A stretch of DNA of 64,000 nt. Source: an uncultured Eubacteriales bacterium. GTDB lineage: Bacteria > Bacillota > Clostridia > Lachnospirales > Lachnospiraceae. The stretch spans positions 1 to 64,000 of the forward strand of contig OMWM01000004.1 in the NCBI GenBank assembly GCA_900314775.1, read 5' to 3'. The notes below the pieces were generated by a model that was not told the origin of the DNA, did no database searches, and saw nothing but the letters and a program-made list of their open reading frames with translations. Both the position numbers and the translations under genes were made by a program. Numbering within the stretch: position 1 is the stretch's first letter; each line of letters opens with the position of its first letter. This document shows positions 63,226-64,000 of this stretch, one piece after another.

Positions 63226-64000
63226 TCAGATTTTAATAACACCCAGTACATTCAGTACGGAACTGATCAGGATAATGGCAAGGAAACCGATGGAAAGATA
63301 TTTCATTACGAAATTGAAAATCTTTCTGCGCTTGAATTCCGATGTAACCATAACCTGTCTCGCAAACTCATCGAGCTTGATCTTACGCAGTACCAGGATA
63401 CAGGTCGCCATCGCCGCGATCGGCATCATGATGCTGTTCGACAGGAAATCGAAGAAATCGAGGAAATCCATGCCGAGAATTGTCACATTGGATAATACGT
63501 TAAATCCGCAGCTGCACAGCGTACCGAAACCGAAAAGAATAGCGGCGGTCAGCAGAGCAGCCGGAATCCGCTTCCAGCCGAACTGGTCCTCGAAAGTCGA
63601 TACAACGGCTTCCGCGATGGAAATCGAACTGGTCAGCGCTGCCAGGAATACCAGCAGGAAGAAGACAATACCGATCGGCATGCCGAATCCCATGCTGCCG
63701 AATACCTTAGGCATCGTGATGAACATCAGTGACGGACCTGCCTGCAGGTTGTCCGCTGCGCTGGAACCGGAAAATGCGAATACCGCCGGAATGATCATCA
63801 GGCCGGCCATGATCGCGATAAAGGTATCGAAAAACTCGATCTGCGTCGTCGTCTTCTCGGAGTCGACATCACTCTTCATATAAGAACCGTACGTGATCAT
63901 GATACCCATCGCACAGGACAGGGAGTAGAACATCTGTCCCAGCGCCGCCACGACTGTCATCCAGGAGAAATTCGTCGAACTCGGAATCAGGAAATACTTG
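63226..64000 (-). CDS. Neurotransmitter:sodium symporter-family transporter, 3' part
   Basis: The window holds the last ~258 residues of a sodium-coupled amino-acid transporter (NSS/LeuT family, usually 440-500 residues); the frame is open through base 64000, so the 5' part is outside. FSWMTVVAALGQMFYSLSCAMGIMITYGSYM is split here as FYSLSCAMGIMITYGSYM (the TM6 region with the family's sodium/substrate-site pattern), followed by FVFLAALTSSISIAEAVVS (LVFLAALTSSISIAEAV, TM8) and four more helices. The substrate is probably a neutral or aromatic amino acid. It ends at its own terminator. Confidence 0.92.
   Translation of the reverse strand, partial: KYFLIPSSTNFSWMTVVAALGQMFYSLSCAMGIMITYGSYMKSDVDSEKTTTQIEFFDTFIAIMAGLMIIPAVFAFSGSSAADNLQAGPSLMFITMPKVFGSMGFGMPIGIVFFLLVFLAALTSSISIAEAVVSTFEDQFGWKRIPAALLTAAILFGFGTLCSCGFNVLSNVTILGMDFLDFFDFLSNSIMMPIAAMATCILVLRKIKLDEFARQVMVTSEFKRRKIFNFVMKYLSIGFLAIILISSVLNVLGVIKI

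Noticed and set aside
1..64000. tRNA or rRNA genes
   Set aside because: I looked for cloverleaf ends and rRNA-like stretches while reading and found none; a tRNA search program would be decisive.

Overview
The window looks like chromosomal DNA from a Gram-positive anaerobe of the class Clostridia, most likely a fairly GC-rich member of the Lachnospiraceae. The evidence is gene content and order: a lysyl-tRNA synthetase fused to a Trbp111-type tRNA-binding domain, the block uvrC-hprK-ROK glucokinase-murB-rapZ-whiA-HPr-like-dnaE-pfkA, a T-box in front of thrS, a threonyl-tRNA synthetase without a TGS domain, a butyryl/4-hydroxybutyrate-type CoA-transferase, strong AGGAGG ribosome binding sites, and TTGACA/TATAAT promoters. 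I saw no rRNA, tRNA, CRISPR array or prophage.

Layout. Bases 1-95 are the 5' tip of a class C-like group II intron (minus strand), sitting just past a Rho-independent terminator. Next, all on the minus strand and reading leftwards to about 22.9 kb, are housekeeping genes: a frameshifted macro-domain gene, lysS, greA, dusB, coaX, a small conserved protein, a PAP2-like membrane protein, a stomatin/NfeD pair, a TrmH-type methyltransferase, pfkA, dnaE, a Crh-like HPr, whiA, rapZ, murB, a glucokinase, hprK, uvrC and ftsH. The plus strand then carries pyrG and a strongly expressed CoA-transferase.

From 26.5 to 39.9 kb the minus strand has a QueG-like iron-sulfur protein and a MarR regulator that share a palindromic operator, pgeF, an internally deleted MATE pump, a MacB-like ABC exporter split by one in-frame stop codon, an FAH-family hydrolase, a cardiolipin synthase, a YgiQ radical SAM protein, a flavodoxin and a MocR regulator. 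glmS (plus) follows behind a short leader that ends in a terminator-like hairpin. Then come trmO, a LOG-family protein and argC (minus), with an apparent free-standing small RNA on the plus strand between the last two, and a secreted coiled-coil protein (plus).

From 46 to 64 kb, mostly minus, are a split threonine/serine exporter, a carboxylesterase-like protein lacking its whole catalytic triad, a LigB-type dioxygenase, an MBL-fold hydrolase, a PfkB kinase, a C69 dipeptidase, thrS with a very long leader (T-box followed by a 742-base repeat array bounded by 12-base inverted repeats), a nitrate/sulfonate-type ABC importer with a Dabb protein, a PAP2 phosphatase, a B12-binding radical SAM protein (plus), an ATP-grasp/alpha-E pair and the 3' part of a sodium-symporter gene.

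The genes fit a sugar-fermenting anaerobe with HPr-kinase-based carbon control (hprK, Crh-like HPr, glucokinase, pfkA). Signs of decay or mobility are concentrated in the macro gene, the MATE gene, the ABC exporter, the intron and the thrS leader. The most novel-looking items are the predicted small RNA at 43.36-43.49 kb, the repeat array in the thrS leader, and the triad-less esterase.
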